Assembly (NCBI RefSeq): GCF_014649795.1
Contig: NZ_BMTS01000040.1
Span: forward strand, 1 to 44,556
Source: Streptomyces melanogenes
GTDB taxonomy: Bacteria > Actinomycetota > Actinomycetes > Streptomycetales > Streptomycetaceae
Reading direction: 5' to 3'
Length of the DNA: 44,556 bases
Position 1 is the stretch's first letter. The number at the start of each line of letters is the position of its first letter. Under the pieces are notes generated by a model. It was not told the DNA's origin, did not search any database, and saw only the letters and a program-made list of their open reading frames with translations. The position numbers were made by a program, and so were the translations under genes. This document shows positions 33,262 to 41,949 of this stretch, in pieces.

Positions 33262-36200
33262 GTGGACACCGTTGTGGCCGGAGGCCAGGGAACACCGGCG
33301 ACGCCGCTGACGTGCAGGAGGACTCGGTCGCCGTGGACCGCCCAGCCGTCGCCGGTCCAGGCCGGGCTGTTGACGCGGGCGGTCACGGTCGGCCGGAGGG
33401 CTGCGAGCGAGGAGTCGTTGCCGGGTTCGAGGAAGACGATACCTGCGATGGAGGTAAGGACGGACAGAGCGTTCGCGCGTACGGCGAGGGCGGCGGTGCG
33501 CAGCACGGCGTCGAGCAGAAGCGCGGGTGTGCGGTAGCCCGCCAGCGCGGCCGACGGCGCGAGCGTGACGCGAGCGCTCGCGGCGCCTGGCGTGATGTGG
33601 AGGTCCCGCAGGCAGTCCAGCGGGCCGGTCAGCCGCACAGGGGAGTCGGGGGCGCAGTACGGATCGTCCCCGGGCGGGCCGGATGCCTCGACGGGCCGTG
33701 GCGGTGTCGCGGACCGCGGCGTGTGGTCGAGCAGTACGCGCAGCTCGACCAGCGGGACGCCGCGGCTGAGCTGGACGGCCACGGTGCGGCTGTTCCGGCG
33801 GTCCTGCCACGTGGCACAGACGTCGAGAGTGCCCGCGCCGTCCTCGTGGACGTGGATGAAACGGCGGAACCGTATCCGTTCGATTCCGGTCACCTGCCGC
33901 CCAGGTGCCAGCGCCATGGCGGCCTGTACGGCGATCTCGACGCAGTGCACGGCCGCGAGCGTGGGGCGCCCGGACACCTGGTGGTCGGTCGGCGCGAACG
34001 CGGGCTCGCTCAGGCTGACGCGGGCATGCAGTGTCCCGGAAGACGTACGCCGTGTCGCGTCCAGCAGCCCCGGGCCGGCGGGGGCGGGCCGCGGCGAGGT
34101 GGTGGTGGGGCGGTGTGGTCGCACGCTGCCACTGGAGCCGGGCAGCCGCTGTTCGGTCAGCGCGACGGTTTCCGCGTTGAGGTGGATGATGTACGGGTCG
34201 GGTGCGGGGGCACGGAGTTCGGAGAGGAAGAGCGCGGCGCCGTCGGCGTCGGGCATACCGGGCAGGCTCAGGACATGACCGGGCAGACGGTTCCTGGCGG
34301 GCCCCGATGCCATGCCGCTCTCGCCCCACCGGTTCCATCCGATGGTCCACTCGTGTGTCGCGCCGCTTGTCCGGTGGGCGGCGGACCAGGCGAGATAGGC
34401 GTTGGCGCCCGCGTAGGCGGCGTCGCTGTCCTGGCCGGTGAAGCCGAGTACCGACCCGAAGTTGCACCACCGGGCCGGCGGCCGTTGGACGAACGCCTCG
34501 GACAGATGCGCGTGTCCCAGGACCTTGACCGCCCGTACCGCGCGGAAGCCGTCCAGGCTCTGCCGGGCGGTGAGCGTCGGCCGCATGAGACCTGCAGTGA
34601 ACAGGACGAGGTCGATGCCGCCGGACTCGGTGAGGGCCGTACCCACCGCCTCGCGCACGGCGTCGGAATCGGTGAGATCGCAGCGCCGGTAGCGCACGCG
34701 CCCGGGATCGCACAGATGTTCGAGATGGGTCAGCGTGGCCCGGGTGGCGCGCGCGTGCACCATGCGGTCGAAGGCCTGCGAGAGCTCGCGTGGTGTGCCC
34801 GTGTGTCCGGACTTGAGCTGGGCACGCATCCAGGAAGGGCGCAGCGCCGCGAAGGAGGCGTCCGTGCCGGCGTGGACCCAGGGCGGGTGGGCGTCCGGGT
34901 CATTGGAGCCGAGCACCCAGACAGCGGGGGCACAGCGTTCGGCCAGGGCCGACAGGACGGCACCGGTGGCCCCCCGTGCCCCGCCGGCCACCAGCACGCT
35001 CCGCGGCCACGGCGTCGGGACGCCCGGCGCCGACGGGGCCGGGATCGCGGTCTCCGTGAACCGGCGGCCGCCCTCCACGTAGACGGTGCGCAGCGGGTGC
35101 CGCAGCGACGCCTCTTCAGCCAGCAACCGCAGTCCCGTGCCGAGGTCGTCGCAGGCGGCGGCGAGGGCCAGCGTGGCCAGCCCGGGCCGCTCCATGGCGA
35201 GGCTCTTGACCAGCGTGGTGAACAGGCCGGTGCCCGGACGCGGGGCGCCCGTGTGCACCGCGTCCAGCAGCAGGGCGGCGTACGAGGCCGGGTCCGGCTG
35301 CCTGGTGAGGAGTTCCCGCGCGGCCAGGAAGGCGAGGTCGTGCAGGGACAACAGGTCCCGAAGCTCCTCACGGCTTTCGCGTGCGCCGACGCGAGCGAGG
35401 ACCCGGACGTGGTGCGGTCGCGTCACGGCGTCCCGTACGGCGTCGGCCACCGCGCCCTCACGGACGCCGTGGGCGGTCTCCGGGGACGCTGTGGTCAGGA
35501 CCTGGCGGCCTGCGGCGAGGTCGGCCGGCAGCGGAAGGTTGGTCACGACCAGGCAGTCGTCAGGCAGGGCAGTGAGCTCCTGGCGGGCCGGTTCCGGGGC
35601 GAGCTCGGCGAGGGCCACGACATGGCGTACGAGCGCGGGCGCGGTAGGCGGCGCGACGGTCTGGGCCGTCGCATCCGGGGTGCCGGGCGGACCGGCCGCG
35701 GTCGGCCGGACGGCGAGCGTACCGCGCCTACCGGCCATGGGGTCGCGAGTGGTCAGCAGGACGGGTTTGCCTCGCTGCACGGCGCAGAGCACGGCGAAGA
35801 CACTGTCACCGGCCAGATAGGTGCGGTCGGCCGGGGCCAGCGCCCGTAGCGGGACGCGTCGTGCCGGCGCTGTCTCCTCGTCCAGTACGGCAAGTACGGG
35901 AAGTTGCTCGGCGCACGCCCGGGAGTGTCGCATCAGGGCCAGGGCGAAGGCTCCCTCCGCGAGGTCGCGCTGGTCGCCCGCCACACACTGGGCCACATGC
36001 TGCCAGGGTGGCTGTGTCTTGGCGTCCGCGGTCACCACCATCGCCATGTCGGCCGCCCCGGTGGCCAGGTAGTCGCTCGCCGCCCGGACGGCGCCACAGG
36101 CCGAGTCGGGCCCGGTGTCCACCGTGACGTTGGGGCCGTGCAGGTCCAGGACGTTGGCGGGGCGGCCGGAGGCCAGACTCGGCAGTTGAGCGCAGTAGGT

Positions 36201-37958
36201 GTCCCGGGAGGACGGGGGGACGTTGGCCCGTACGGCCTCGGTGAACCGGCGCAGTTCCGGGGTCTCGGCTGCCCCGTCCGCTTCCAGCAGGCCCAGGGAG
36301 CAGCGCAGCGTGTGGTCGATGCCTGTCCGGGTGGGCCCCACATGGGCCGCGATCAGAGCTGTTCGGGGCCGCAGACGGTCCCACAGCCCGGAGCTGAAGT
36401 GCTCGCGCAGCCGATGGGCGGCCCGCACGGCCAGCAGTTGTGCGGGATCGACGGTCTCGGCTGCCTTCGGGGCCAGGCGCAGCTCCCCGGCCTCGGGGCG
36501 CAGGTCCGCGGCCGTGAACCGCGTCGGCGGGGGCGACGCGCCCTCGCGCAGCCACCTGGCGATCCGTTGCGCCGTCGGGTCCGAGGGCAGGCAGGCGCTC
36601 CAGCCGACGAGAACGACCGGGTCGTGTTCGACGTGGCCGCGCGGCCGTTCGGGCAGACGCGGGTGGTCGTCCGAGACGACCACATGGGCGGTCGCACCGC
36701 CGAAGCCGAACGCCGAGACCCCCACGGTGCGCGGTCGGTCAGGGCGGGCGGGGAACGGCACCGGGGCGGTGGGGATGTGGAGCGCCACGTCGTCGTCGAG
36801 CACCTCGGTCGGTGTGCTGAACCCGGCCTGTGCCGGGACGGTGCCGTGGCGCAGCACCAGCAGCGCGTGGATCAGCGACACCAGGCCCGCGGCCCAAGCG
36901 GTGTGGCCCAGCACCGACTTGTTCGAGACGGCCGGCACCTTGCGTTCCGATCCGGCGAGGAGACGGCCCAGCACGGCAAGCTCGACCCGGTCTCCCTTGG
37001 CCGTGCCGGTGCCGTGTGCGACGACGAGGTCCAGCCCGGACGGGCCGATGTCCGCGGCGGCCAGCGCCCGGTCGAGTGTGCGGCGTTGGCCTTCGGGGTT
37101 GGGGGCGTGGACCGCCCGGCCGCGCCCGTCGGAGGCCACCCCCGCGCCGCGCAGCACCCCCAGGATCTCATCACCCTCCGCCCTGTCCCTGCCGAGGTCC
37201 TTGAGCACGACCGCGACGGCCGCCTCGGAGAACAGGGTGCCGTCCGCCGCACGGTCGAACACGCGCACCCGCCCACTCCTGGTGAAGGCGCCGAGCTTCG
37301 CGAACAGGACGCTGTCCCGCCAGGTAACCGTACTCAGACCGGCGTATACGACGAGGTCGCAGCGTCCACGCCCCAGCCGTCGCATCCCGAGGTCCACCGC
37401 GTACAGGCCGGAGCTGCACGCCGCGTCGATGTTGAGCATCTCCGTGCCGGGGGGAAGCAGGCCGGTCATCGCCCGCGCGACGACGGAGTGGGGCAGGTGT
37501 TCGGCCGCTCGGCCTTCCCCCGCGTACCTCAAGGCGCCCCGGACCGCCGCGACTGGTTCCGGTCCGGCGGCAGCGGCATGCTCCAGGACCAGGCACTCGT
37601 GGAGGTGCTGGCTGCCTTCGGAGGTGCAGCCGGTGACGAGGACGCAGCGGTCGGCGTTCGATTGCCGGACCGGACCCAGGGCTTGGGCGAGTGCGTGACG
37701 CAGCCGAAGGGTGGCGAGGTCCACGTCGCGAGGGGGCTCACCGGGGTCGTCGGACGTGATGAACCCCGACCGTGGAGCGTACGAGCGGTCATCCGCCGTG
37801 GGGTCCGGATCGTAGTGCCCGGTCAGCGGCCAGCGGCGGCCCGGAGCGCGGAAGACCGGGGTACCGTCGATGAGCCGTGTCCACAGCTCCCCGGGGTTTC
37901 GGGCACCCGGCGTGACCAGGCCCATGCCGACGACCGCGGCGGGCGGCAGCTCAGTCAC
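33258..37958 (-). CDS. Iterative KS-KS'-KR-DH synthase (PUFA/glycolipid-synthase-like)
   Basis: 1,566 residues from a GTG at 37958, overlapping the AT-ACP stop by eight bases. Residues 1-430: complete ketosynthase, C181 (IDAACSSGLYAVDLG), H315 (VVAHGTGT), H352 (NKSVLGHTAWAAG). Residues about 445-680: a second KS-like segment with a Cys (VTVDTGPDSACGAV, C621) but no HGTGT or NKxxxGH half, probably structural or chain-length-factor-like. Residues about 770-1265: ketoreductase with its structural subdomain, GGARGATG (992-999), S1169, Y1182, N1186. Residues about 1305-1550: hotdog dehydratase with H1326 (TDHQVSGRPTL) and D1483 (ALLLDAVL). It has no AT and no ACP, so it depends on the upstream AT-ACP and perhaps the ACP at 28501. 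Domain content resembles PfaA/PfaC and HglE-type synthases. It should build a reduced or unsaturated acyl chain. The open frame and all catalytic residues are intact. Confidence 0.85.
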   Translation of the reverse strand: MTELPPAAVVGMGLVTPGARNPGELWTRLIDGTPVFRAPGRRWPLTGHYDPDPTADDRSYAPRSGFITSDDPGEPPRDVDLATLRLRHALAQALGPVRQSNADRCVLVTGCTSEGSQHLHECLVLEHAAAAGPEPVAAVRGALRYAGEGRAAEHLPHSVVARAMTGLLPPGTEMLNIDAACSSGLYAVDLGMRRLGRGRCDLVVYAGLSTVTWRDSVLFAKLGAFTRSGRVRVFDRAADGTLFSEAAVAVVLKDLGRDRAEGDEILGVLRGAGVASDGRGRAVHAPNPEGQRRTLDRALAAADIGPSGLDLVVAHGTGTAKGDRVELAVLGRLLAGSERKVPAVSNKSVLGHTAWAAGLVSLIHALLVLRHGTVPAQAGFSTPTEVLDDDVALHIPTAPVPFPARPDRPRTVGVSAFGFGGATAHVVVSDDHPRLPERPRGHVEHDPVVLVGWSACLPSDPTAQRIARWLREGASPPPTRFTAADLRPEAGELRLAPKAAETVDPAQLLAVRAAHRLREHFSSGLWDRLRPRTALIAAHVGPTRTGIDHTLRCSLGLLEADGAAETPELRRFTEAVRANVPPSSRDTYCAQLPSLASGRPANVLDLHGPNVTVDTGPDSACGAVRAASDYLATGAADMAMVVTADAKTQPPWQHVAQCVAGDQRDLAEGAFALALMRHSRACAEQLPVLAVLDEETAPARRVPLRALAPADRTYLAGDSVFAVLCAVQRGKPVLLTTRDPMAGRRGTLAVRPTAAGPPGTPDATAQTVAPPTAPALVRHVVALAELAPEPARQELTALPDDCLVVTNLPLPADLAAGRQVLTTASPETAHGVREGAVADAVRDAVTRPHHVRVLARVGARESREELRDLLSLHDLAFLAARELLTRQPDPASYAALLLDAVHTGAPRPGTGLFTTLVKSLAMERPGLATLALAAACDDLGTGLRLLAEEASLRHPLRTVYVEGGRRFTETAIPAPSAPGVPTPWPRSVLVAGGARGATGAVLSALAERCAPAVWVLGSNDPDAHPPWVHAGTDASFAALRPSWMRAQLKSGHTGTPRELSQAFDRMVHARATRATLTHLEHLCDPGRVRYRRCDLTDSDAVREAVGTALTESGGIDLVLFTAGLMRPTLTARQSLDGFRAVRAVKVLGHAHLSEAFVQRPPARWCNFGSVLGFTGQDSDAAYAGANAYLAWSAAHRTSGATHEWTIGWNRWGESGMASGPARNRLPGHVLSLPGMPDADGAALFLSELRAPAPDPYIIHLNAETVALTEQRLPGSSGSVRPHRPTTTSPRPAPAGPGLLDATRRTSSGTLHARVSLSEPAFAPTDHQVSGRPTLAAVHCVEIAVQAAMALAPGRQVTGIERIRFRRFIHVHEDGAGTLDVCATWQDRRNSRTVAVQLSRGVPLVELRVLLDHTPRSATPPRPVEASGPPGDDPYCAPDSPVRLTGPLDCLRDLHITPGAASARVTLAPSAALAGYRTPALLLDAVLRTAALAVRANALSVLTSIAGIVFLEPGNDSSLAALRPTVTARVNSPAWTGDGWAVHGDRVLLHVSGVAGVPWPPATTVST

Positions 37959-38970
37959 GCCGGCCTCCCTGTCCGATCACCAGCTCGGCCAGGTCTCCGA
38001 AGGTGGGGTAGTCCCTGCCCGCCTGCTGTGTCGGGATGCGGAAGCGGTCCAGCACGACGGCGAGCAGTTCGGTCTGCCTGATGGAGTCCACGCCGAGATC
38101 CGCCTCGAACTCGTCGTCCTCGGTGAAGACTTCGCCCGGGTAGCCCAAGGCCGTGGAGTAGAGCTCGCGCAGTTCGGCCAGCACCCGCTCGCGTTCCGCA
38201 GGCTGTTCCTGCCCCGGGCTGGCCGCCGCAGCCGCTCTTGAGATGGACGGCGGGGCCTGGAACTCCATGGGTTCGGGGGCAGGTGGGAGGCTCTCCAGGT
38301 GGTGGGGGCCCCTTAGCGCGGCCAGGGTCTGTGCGAAGTCCTCGGACGCGGACTCCGCTGTGCGCGCGAGCGTGTGTGTGCCGACCGCGGCCGGGAGGTT
38401 CTGGGCCACGAGCCGTGTGAGCGTGTCACCGCCCCCGCACTCCACGAAGCGCTCACCGCCCTTGCCGTGCAGCCGGCGCACGGCTCCGGCGAAGCCGACA
38501 GGCCTGACGAGGTGCAGCGCGAGGAGCGGCACGAGGTCCTCGTCCATCCCGTACGGCCGCTGTTCGATCGCGGAGTACACCGGCAACCCCAGTGGCCGGC
38601 GGTGCAGAAGGGCGAGAGCCTTCTGGAGGGGGGCACGGCCAGAGCCAGCAGCGGGCTGTGCCAGGACAGCTCCACCGGAAGCGGCAACGCGGAGAATCCC
38701 GCTGCCGACGCGGTGGCGCTCGCCCGGTCCAGGGCGTCCCGCGGGCCCGAAAGCACACACTGGCGTGGCGAGTTGTCGCAGGCCAGGTTGAGCCGGGGGT
38801 CACCGATCAGCTGCGTGAGAGCCCGCCCTCGGGCGGCGGGCAGGCCGAGGGCCACCATGCCGCTGTCCTTCGGCCGAACGTCGCGCAGCAGCCGGTTGCG
38901 GGTGAGCAACAGCCGCGCGCCGTCTGCCACGGAATAGGCGCCGGCGCAGACCAGCGCGGTGATCTCCCGG
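37951..38970 (-). pseudogene. Acyltransferase-ACP, 5'-truncated and frameshifted
   Basis: The 3' part (about 38645-37951) encodes the end of an AT domain (APLQKALALLHRR, PLGLPVYSAIEQRPYG, VECGGGDTLTRLVAQNL), a Pro/Ala linker, and an ACP with FEADLGVDSIRQTELL (Ser codon at 38083-38085). The preceding AT sequence is in another frame from about 38970: EITALVCAGAYSVADGARLL, PRQCVLSGPRDALDRA, LPVELSWHSPLLALAV. The two meet at the GTGCCCCCC stretch near 38640, where restoring one base gives AVAPLQKAL, the family consensus. Upstream of EITAL the sequence changes abruptly to a DUF4434 gene, so the first about 90 AT residues and the GHSxG nucleophile are missing. The AT must be inactive. The ACP itself is intact and might still be translated from an internal start. 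Confidence 0.82.
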
Positions 38971-39787
38971 TGAACTGCACGCACACGGTGTCGATGCCCA
39001 CGCTCGTCATCAGTGCGAAGTTCTGTTCGTACTGGGCCTGGGTCCAGTCCACGGTGGGGAAGTTCGGGTAGCCCGTGCTGGTGAGGGGCTGGATGAAGGT
39101 GGCCCGAAGGGCCGGAGGTACGCATACGGTGCCCCGAGGGCCCGCCTGCCCCGCTGGCCGCCCTGCCGGAACCGACGTACGCACCTGTGCGGGCGGCAGG
39201 TTGATGTTATCGAACCTGGCCGTGGAGGTGGACGGCTCGGCCGCCCAGTTGCCGGCGGCGACCTCGACTCTCAGCGCGGTGACCGCGAAGGGATTCGCGA
39301 TGTGGTGGAAGGACTTCCAGGTGGAGCCGTCCGCAGAGGTTTCCCAGTGCGTCGTACCGGCCGCCTCACGGATCCGCAGCCACCGGTGGTCCGTCGTGCT
39401 GTATGGGGTGCTCTTGCTGTCGGTCGTCTCGCCGTCCACCACGCTCCTGGCCACCGGCCTGATCGCGGCGCCCAACGCCTCGGCCGCCACCAGTTGCCTG
39501 GGCGCCACCCGCGACGACCACTGATGGCCGGATCGGCACAGCGCTGCCGGACCCTCGACGCCGGTCCTCGCTGTCGGCCGCGCTGAGCCTGACCACCTCC
39601 CGCCGTAGTAGGTGATGTTGCCGACCTCGACGGGCCTCGCGTCGTGGGCACAGGTGGTGCTGCTGAGGTCCAGACCGTTGCCACTCCTGCCGTAGCAGTT
39701 GGTCGCGGTGCGTGCGGGCGCCGGGGTCACGATCACGCCGCCCAGGAGGGCCGTCTGGGTCACAAGGGTGCCAACACTTCGCTTTAT
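38971..39787 (-). pseudogene. Secreted DUF4434 protein gene, start codon lost and 3' end deleted
   Basis: The minus-strand frame runs from a signal-peptide-like start (IKRSVGTLVTQTALLGGVIV-TPAPARTA). GAGGAAG precedes the expected start codon, but it is ATA at 39787-39785 instead of ATG. Next comes a concanavalin/LamG-like module (DHRWLRIREAAGTTHWETSA, DGSTWKSFHHIANPF, VEVAAGNWAAEPSTSTARFD). It ends with the N-terminal part of DUF4434 (FIQPLTSTGYPNFPTVDW, FALMTSVGIDTVCVQFT). DUF4434 proteins are secreted TIM-barrel-like putative glycosidases. The gene stops matching at QFT, exactly where the AT remnant begins, marking a deletion junction at about 38970. No frameshift is evident in the part that remains. 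Confidence 0.72.
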
Positions 39788-39947
39788 GGTTTCTTCCTCT
39801 CCGCCGTGATCCGACGGTCCGAAGGGTAGGAGCCGCCACTCCCTCGGGACGGCCACCCGGGGATGGAACTCCTCACCGCTGCTATGGCGGGGAGTGCCCC
39901 TCCGCTCGGCCGGACCACCGCCCACCGCGGGCCGCTAGCCTGTCGGT

Positions 39948-41291
39948 ATGTCAGAGCGTGTCGTGCCCGGCCTCATGGACGGCCTGATCACCCTGGGCGC
40001 CTCAGGCGCCCTGTGGGGTGAGCTGACGGCCGGTAGCGCCGTGCCGACGACCTTTGGGGCATGCACCCGTGCTCCAGCCCATGCCGAGGCGGGATACGTC
40101 CTGCTCGGCGCTGAGGTCGTGGCGACGGTGCGGGCGGGTGGTGGGTGGAGTGTGGCCGAGGCAGATGTGCGCCGGGCGGCCGAGGAGTTGAACGCCGTCG
40201 CGATGGACCGGCAGGACGTGGTCCGCGTCGGCCCGTTCCACTGGGCCCAGGGGCAGGGGTCCCCCGAGGAGACGCCGCTGCGCTGGCGGCGGCGCATCGC
40301 GGAGGAGCTGGGGGAGCCGGCCGGACCCGGGCGGGCGGCGCGGCGTAGAGGCGGCCCGCCGCACCATCTGGCGGGGATCGACTGGCGACAGCTCCTCGTG
40401 GAGCAGGGTGGGGGCGGGGCGCGGCGGACGTGGTGGCTGCCGCGCGCCGCGGTCAGGCTGCTGGACGCGGCCGAGCACGCCGAAGCACGGTGGCTGCACA
40501 GTGCGGGCAGGGCCCGGCCGGTGAGCACGCACCTCACCGTCCCGCCTCCGCACCCCCGGCAGGCCTCGGAGGCCGACGGTCGGCACATGACCGCGCCGCA
40601 GAGCCGGGACGCCGAACCACGCCCGTACAAGGGGGAGTTGGAGGACCAGCTGTACGCGGTGCTCAGCCGCAGGCCCGGCACCTCCCGCCAGGTGGCCGGG
40701 TGGATGTGCGCGGTCTGCCGCACCGCGCCCGCCACCGTCCTCGACCACTGCCACGAGCACGGCTACGTCCGCGCCCCCCTCTGTACCTCCTGCAACACGC
40801 AGGAACGCCCGGACCACCTGTACGGCAACGACATTCGCGTGGCAGGCCGCTACGAGCGGCTCTTCGCCACCGGCACCGACGACTGGTTCCGCCACTGGCA
40901 CCGCTGCACCGGCTGCCGCGCACGCGTCACGCTGCCGCTGCCCCACCTCGCTGCGTGGACCGCCCGCATAGCCTGCCGGTCACTGCGCCCGACCCATCGT
41001 GCCTCCGGCGGGCGCGCGCCCTGCGGCTCGCTGCGGGTGTCCTGGACGGGCAGCCAGAACGCCCCGCGCTCCTGCCTGCTCACGGTCGCCGTCGACTTCT
41101 GCCCGTCCGGCGAACACCGGCTCCTGGCCCAAGTCCCCTACCGCGAGGCCGTTGAGCGGTTCCGGACCTGGCTGGTCGAGACCGCCCCCGCCGTGGCCGC
41201 CGCAGCTGGCCCCGACCGCTTGGACGGCCTCCCCGCCCGGCCCCGTCCTGTCATCGAGGACACCAGCGGTGAGGGCTTGGCGCTGTTCTGA
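39948..41291 (+). CDS. Endonuclease VII-fold (His-Me finger) protein
   Basis: 447 residues from the ATG at 39948. Residues about 250-285 carry the recombination endonuclease VII signature: C254-x2-C257 (MCAVC), D266-H267 with H269 (VLDHCHEHGYVR), then C279-x2-C282-N283 (PLCTSCN). Two Cys pairs bind zinc and the DH.H residues are catalytic. The N-terminal 240 residues are helical and Arg/Trp-rich, unlike phage T4 EndoVII. The C-terminal 130 residues contain a further Cys pair (RCTGC) and a beta-rich domain. Stand-alone EndoVII-fold proteins are abundant in Streptomyces and may act in phage defence or recombination. Divergent from the decayed DUF4434 gene. Catalytic motif is sure; biological role unknown. 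Confidence 0.75.
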   Translation: MSERVVPGLMDGLITLGASGALWGELTAGSAVPTTFGACTRAPAHAEAGYVLLGAEVVATVRAGGGWSVAEADVRRAAEELNAVAMDRQDVVRVGPFHWAQGQGSPEETPLRWRRRIAEELGEPAGPGRAARRRGGPPHHLAGIDWRQLLVEQGGGGARRTWWLPRAAVRLLDAAEHAEARWLHSAGRARPVSTHLTVPPPHPRQASEADGRHMTAPQSRDAEPRPYKGELEDQLYAVLSRRPGTSRQVAGWMCAVCRTAPATVLDHCHEHGYVRAPLCTSCNTQERPDHLYGNDIRVAGRYERLFATGTDDWFRHWHRCTGCRARVTLPLPHLAAWTARIACRSLRPTHRASGGRAPCGSLRVSWTGSQNAPRSCLLTVAVDFCPSGEHRLLAQVPYREAVERFRTWLVETAPAVAAAAGPDRLDGLPARPRPVIEDTSGEGLALF

Positions 41292-41593
41292 GCGGGCACC
41301 GGGAGAGCGGGGAGTGCCTGTCACTGGGCGGATCATTCGGGGCATTTCAGGTAGGGGGTGGGGCGGCACGGTGGGGGACCGCTGCCGCCGCAACACCGAG
41401 TCCGAACACCCCTCGCTCCTCTGTCGGCCGTTCCCTTTCCGGGGAGCGGCCGACAGCCATGTGCCGGGTGACAGGGCCAGGAGGAACCAGAGACCGGATC
41501 ACTCGTGACCGCTTCCCTTCCCGGCGACCGGGACGACACCGGCGGTGGCCGCGACGCCGCGTTCCCTGGCTCGCCCGGAGCGTGCCGGTGCCC
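41292..41593. other. Intergenic region
   Basis: About 300 bases between the convergent EndoVII-type gene and the small secreted-protein gene. No gene, hairpin or promoter that I can support, other than the terminator that begins at 41594. Confidence 0.35.
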
Positions 41594-41613
41594 GTCAGTC
41601 AACCCCTACTGAC
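41594..41613 (-). terminator. Terminator of the small secreted-protein gene
   Basis: GTCAGT (41594-41599) pairs with ACTGAC (41608-41613) around an eight-base loop, placed two bases after the stop codon of the minus-strand gene at 41616. Confidence 0.55.
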
Positions 41614-41615
41614 CG

Positions 41616-41858
41616 TCAGCAGGGGCCACCGTGGACAAAGTTCAAGAGGCTGTATACCAGGTTGAGCACGGGGTCGAGGGGGCCGAAGCCGTAGACGCCG
41701 CAGGTCTGTCCGTCGGCGGCGCGCAGACCTGCGTGCTGTGCCACCACGCCGGACGGGGCACTCGTGGTCGCCGCCTGGGCGGGGGCGGCTGAGGTGACGG
41801 CGCTGAGGGCGAGGAGAGTGCTTGCCGCGGCAGTGGCCATGAGATGGCGTGGCTTCAT
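41616..41858 (-). CDS. Small secreted Cys-pair peptide
   Basis: 80 residues from the ATG at 41858, with AAGGAG at the right distance (GTAAGGAGTCGTCGTATG). Signal peptide MKPRHLMATAAASTLLALSA-VTSAAPAQA, then a 50-residue mature part with two Cys: CGVYGFGPLDPVLNLVYSLL-NFVHGGPC, the last at the C-terminus. One disulfide spanning a hydrophobic loop is likely. It somewhat recalls short chaplin- or rodlin-size surface peptides but lacks their motif. No family named. A hairpin terminator follows directly. Confidence 0.75.
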   Translation of the reverse strand: MKPRHLMATAAASTLLALSAVTSAAPAQAATTSAPSGVVAQHAGLRAADGQTCGVYGFGPLDPVLNLVYSLLNFVHGGPC

Positions 41859-41949
41859 ACGACGACTCCTTACTGCGAGGTTGCGATTGCCGGGAAGGCA
41901 GCGGACGACGTCCCCCCATCGGAGCTCCCACGGGGACGATATGTCGCGG

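Noticed and set aside
33111..35849. A 912-residue plus-strand frame within the synthase gene
   Set aside because: Antisense shadow of the KR-DH half, common in GC-rich DNA; no start signal and no recognisable domain.
24620..38970. Classification of the locus as an enediyne synthase cluster
   Set aside because: The KS-KR-DH content is reminiscent, but AT and ACP are not between KS and KR, there is no thioesterase or other enediyne accessory gene, and a second KS-like segment is present.
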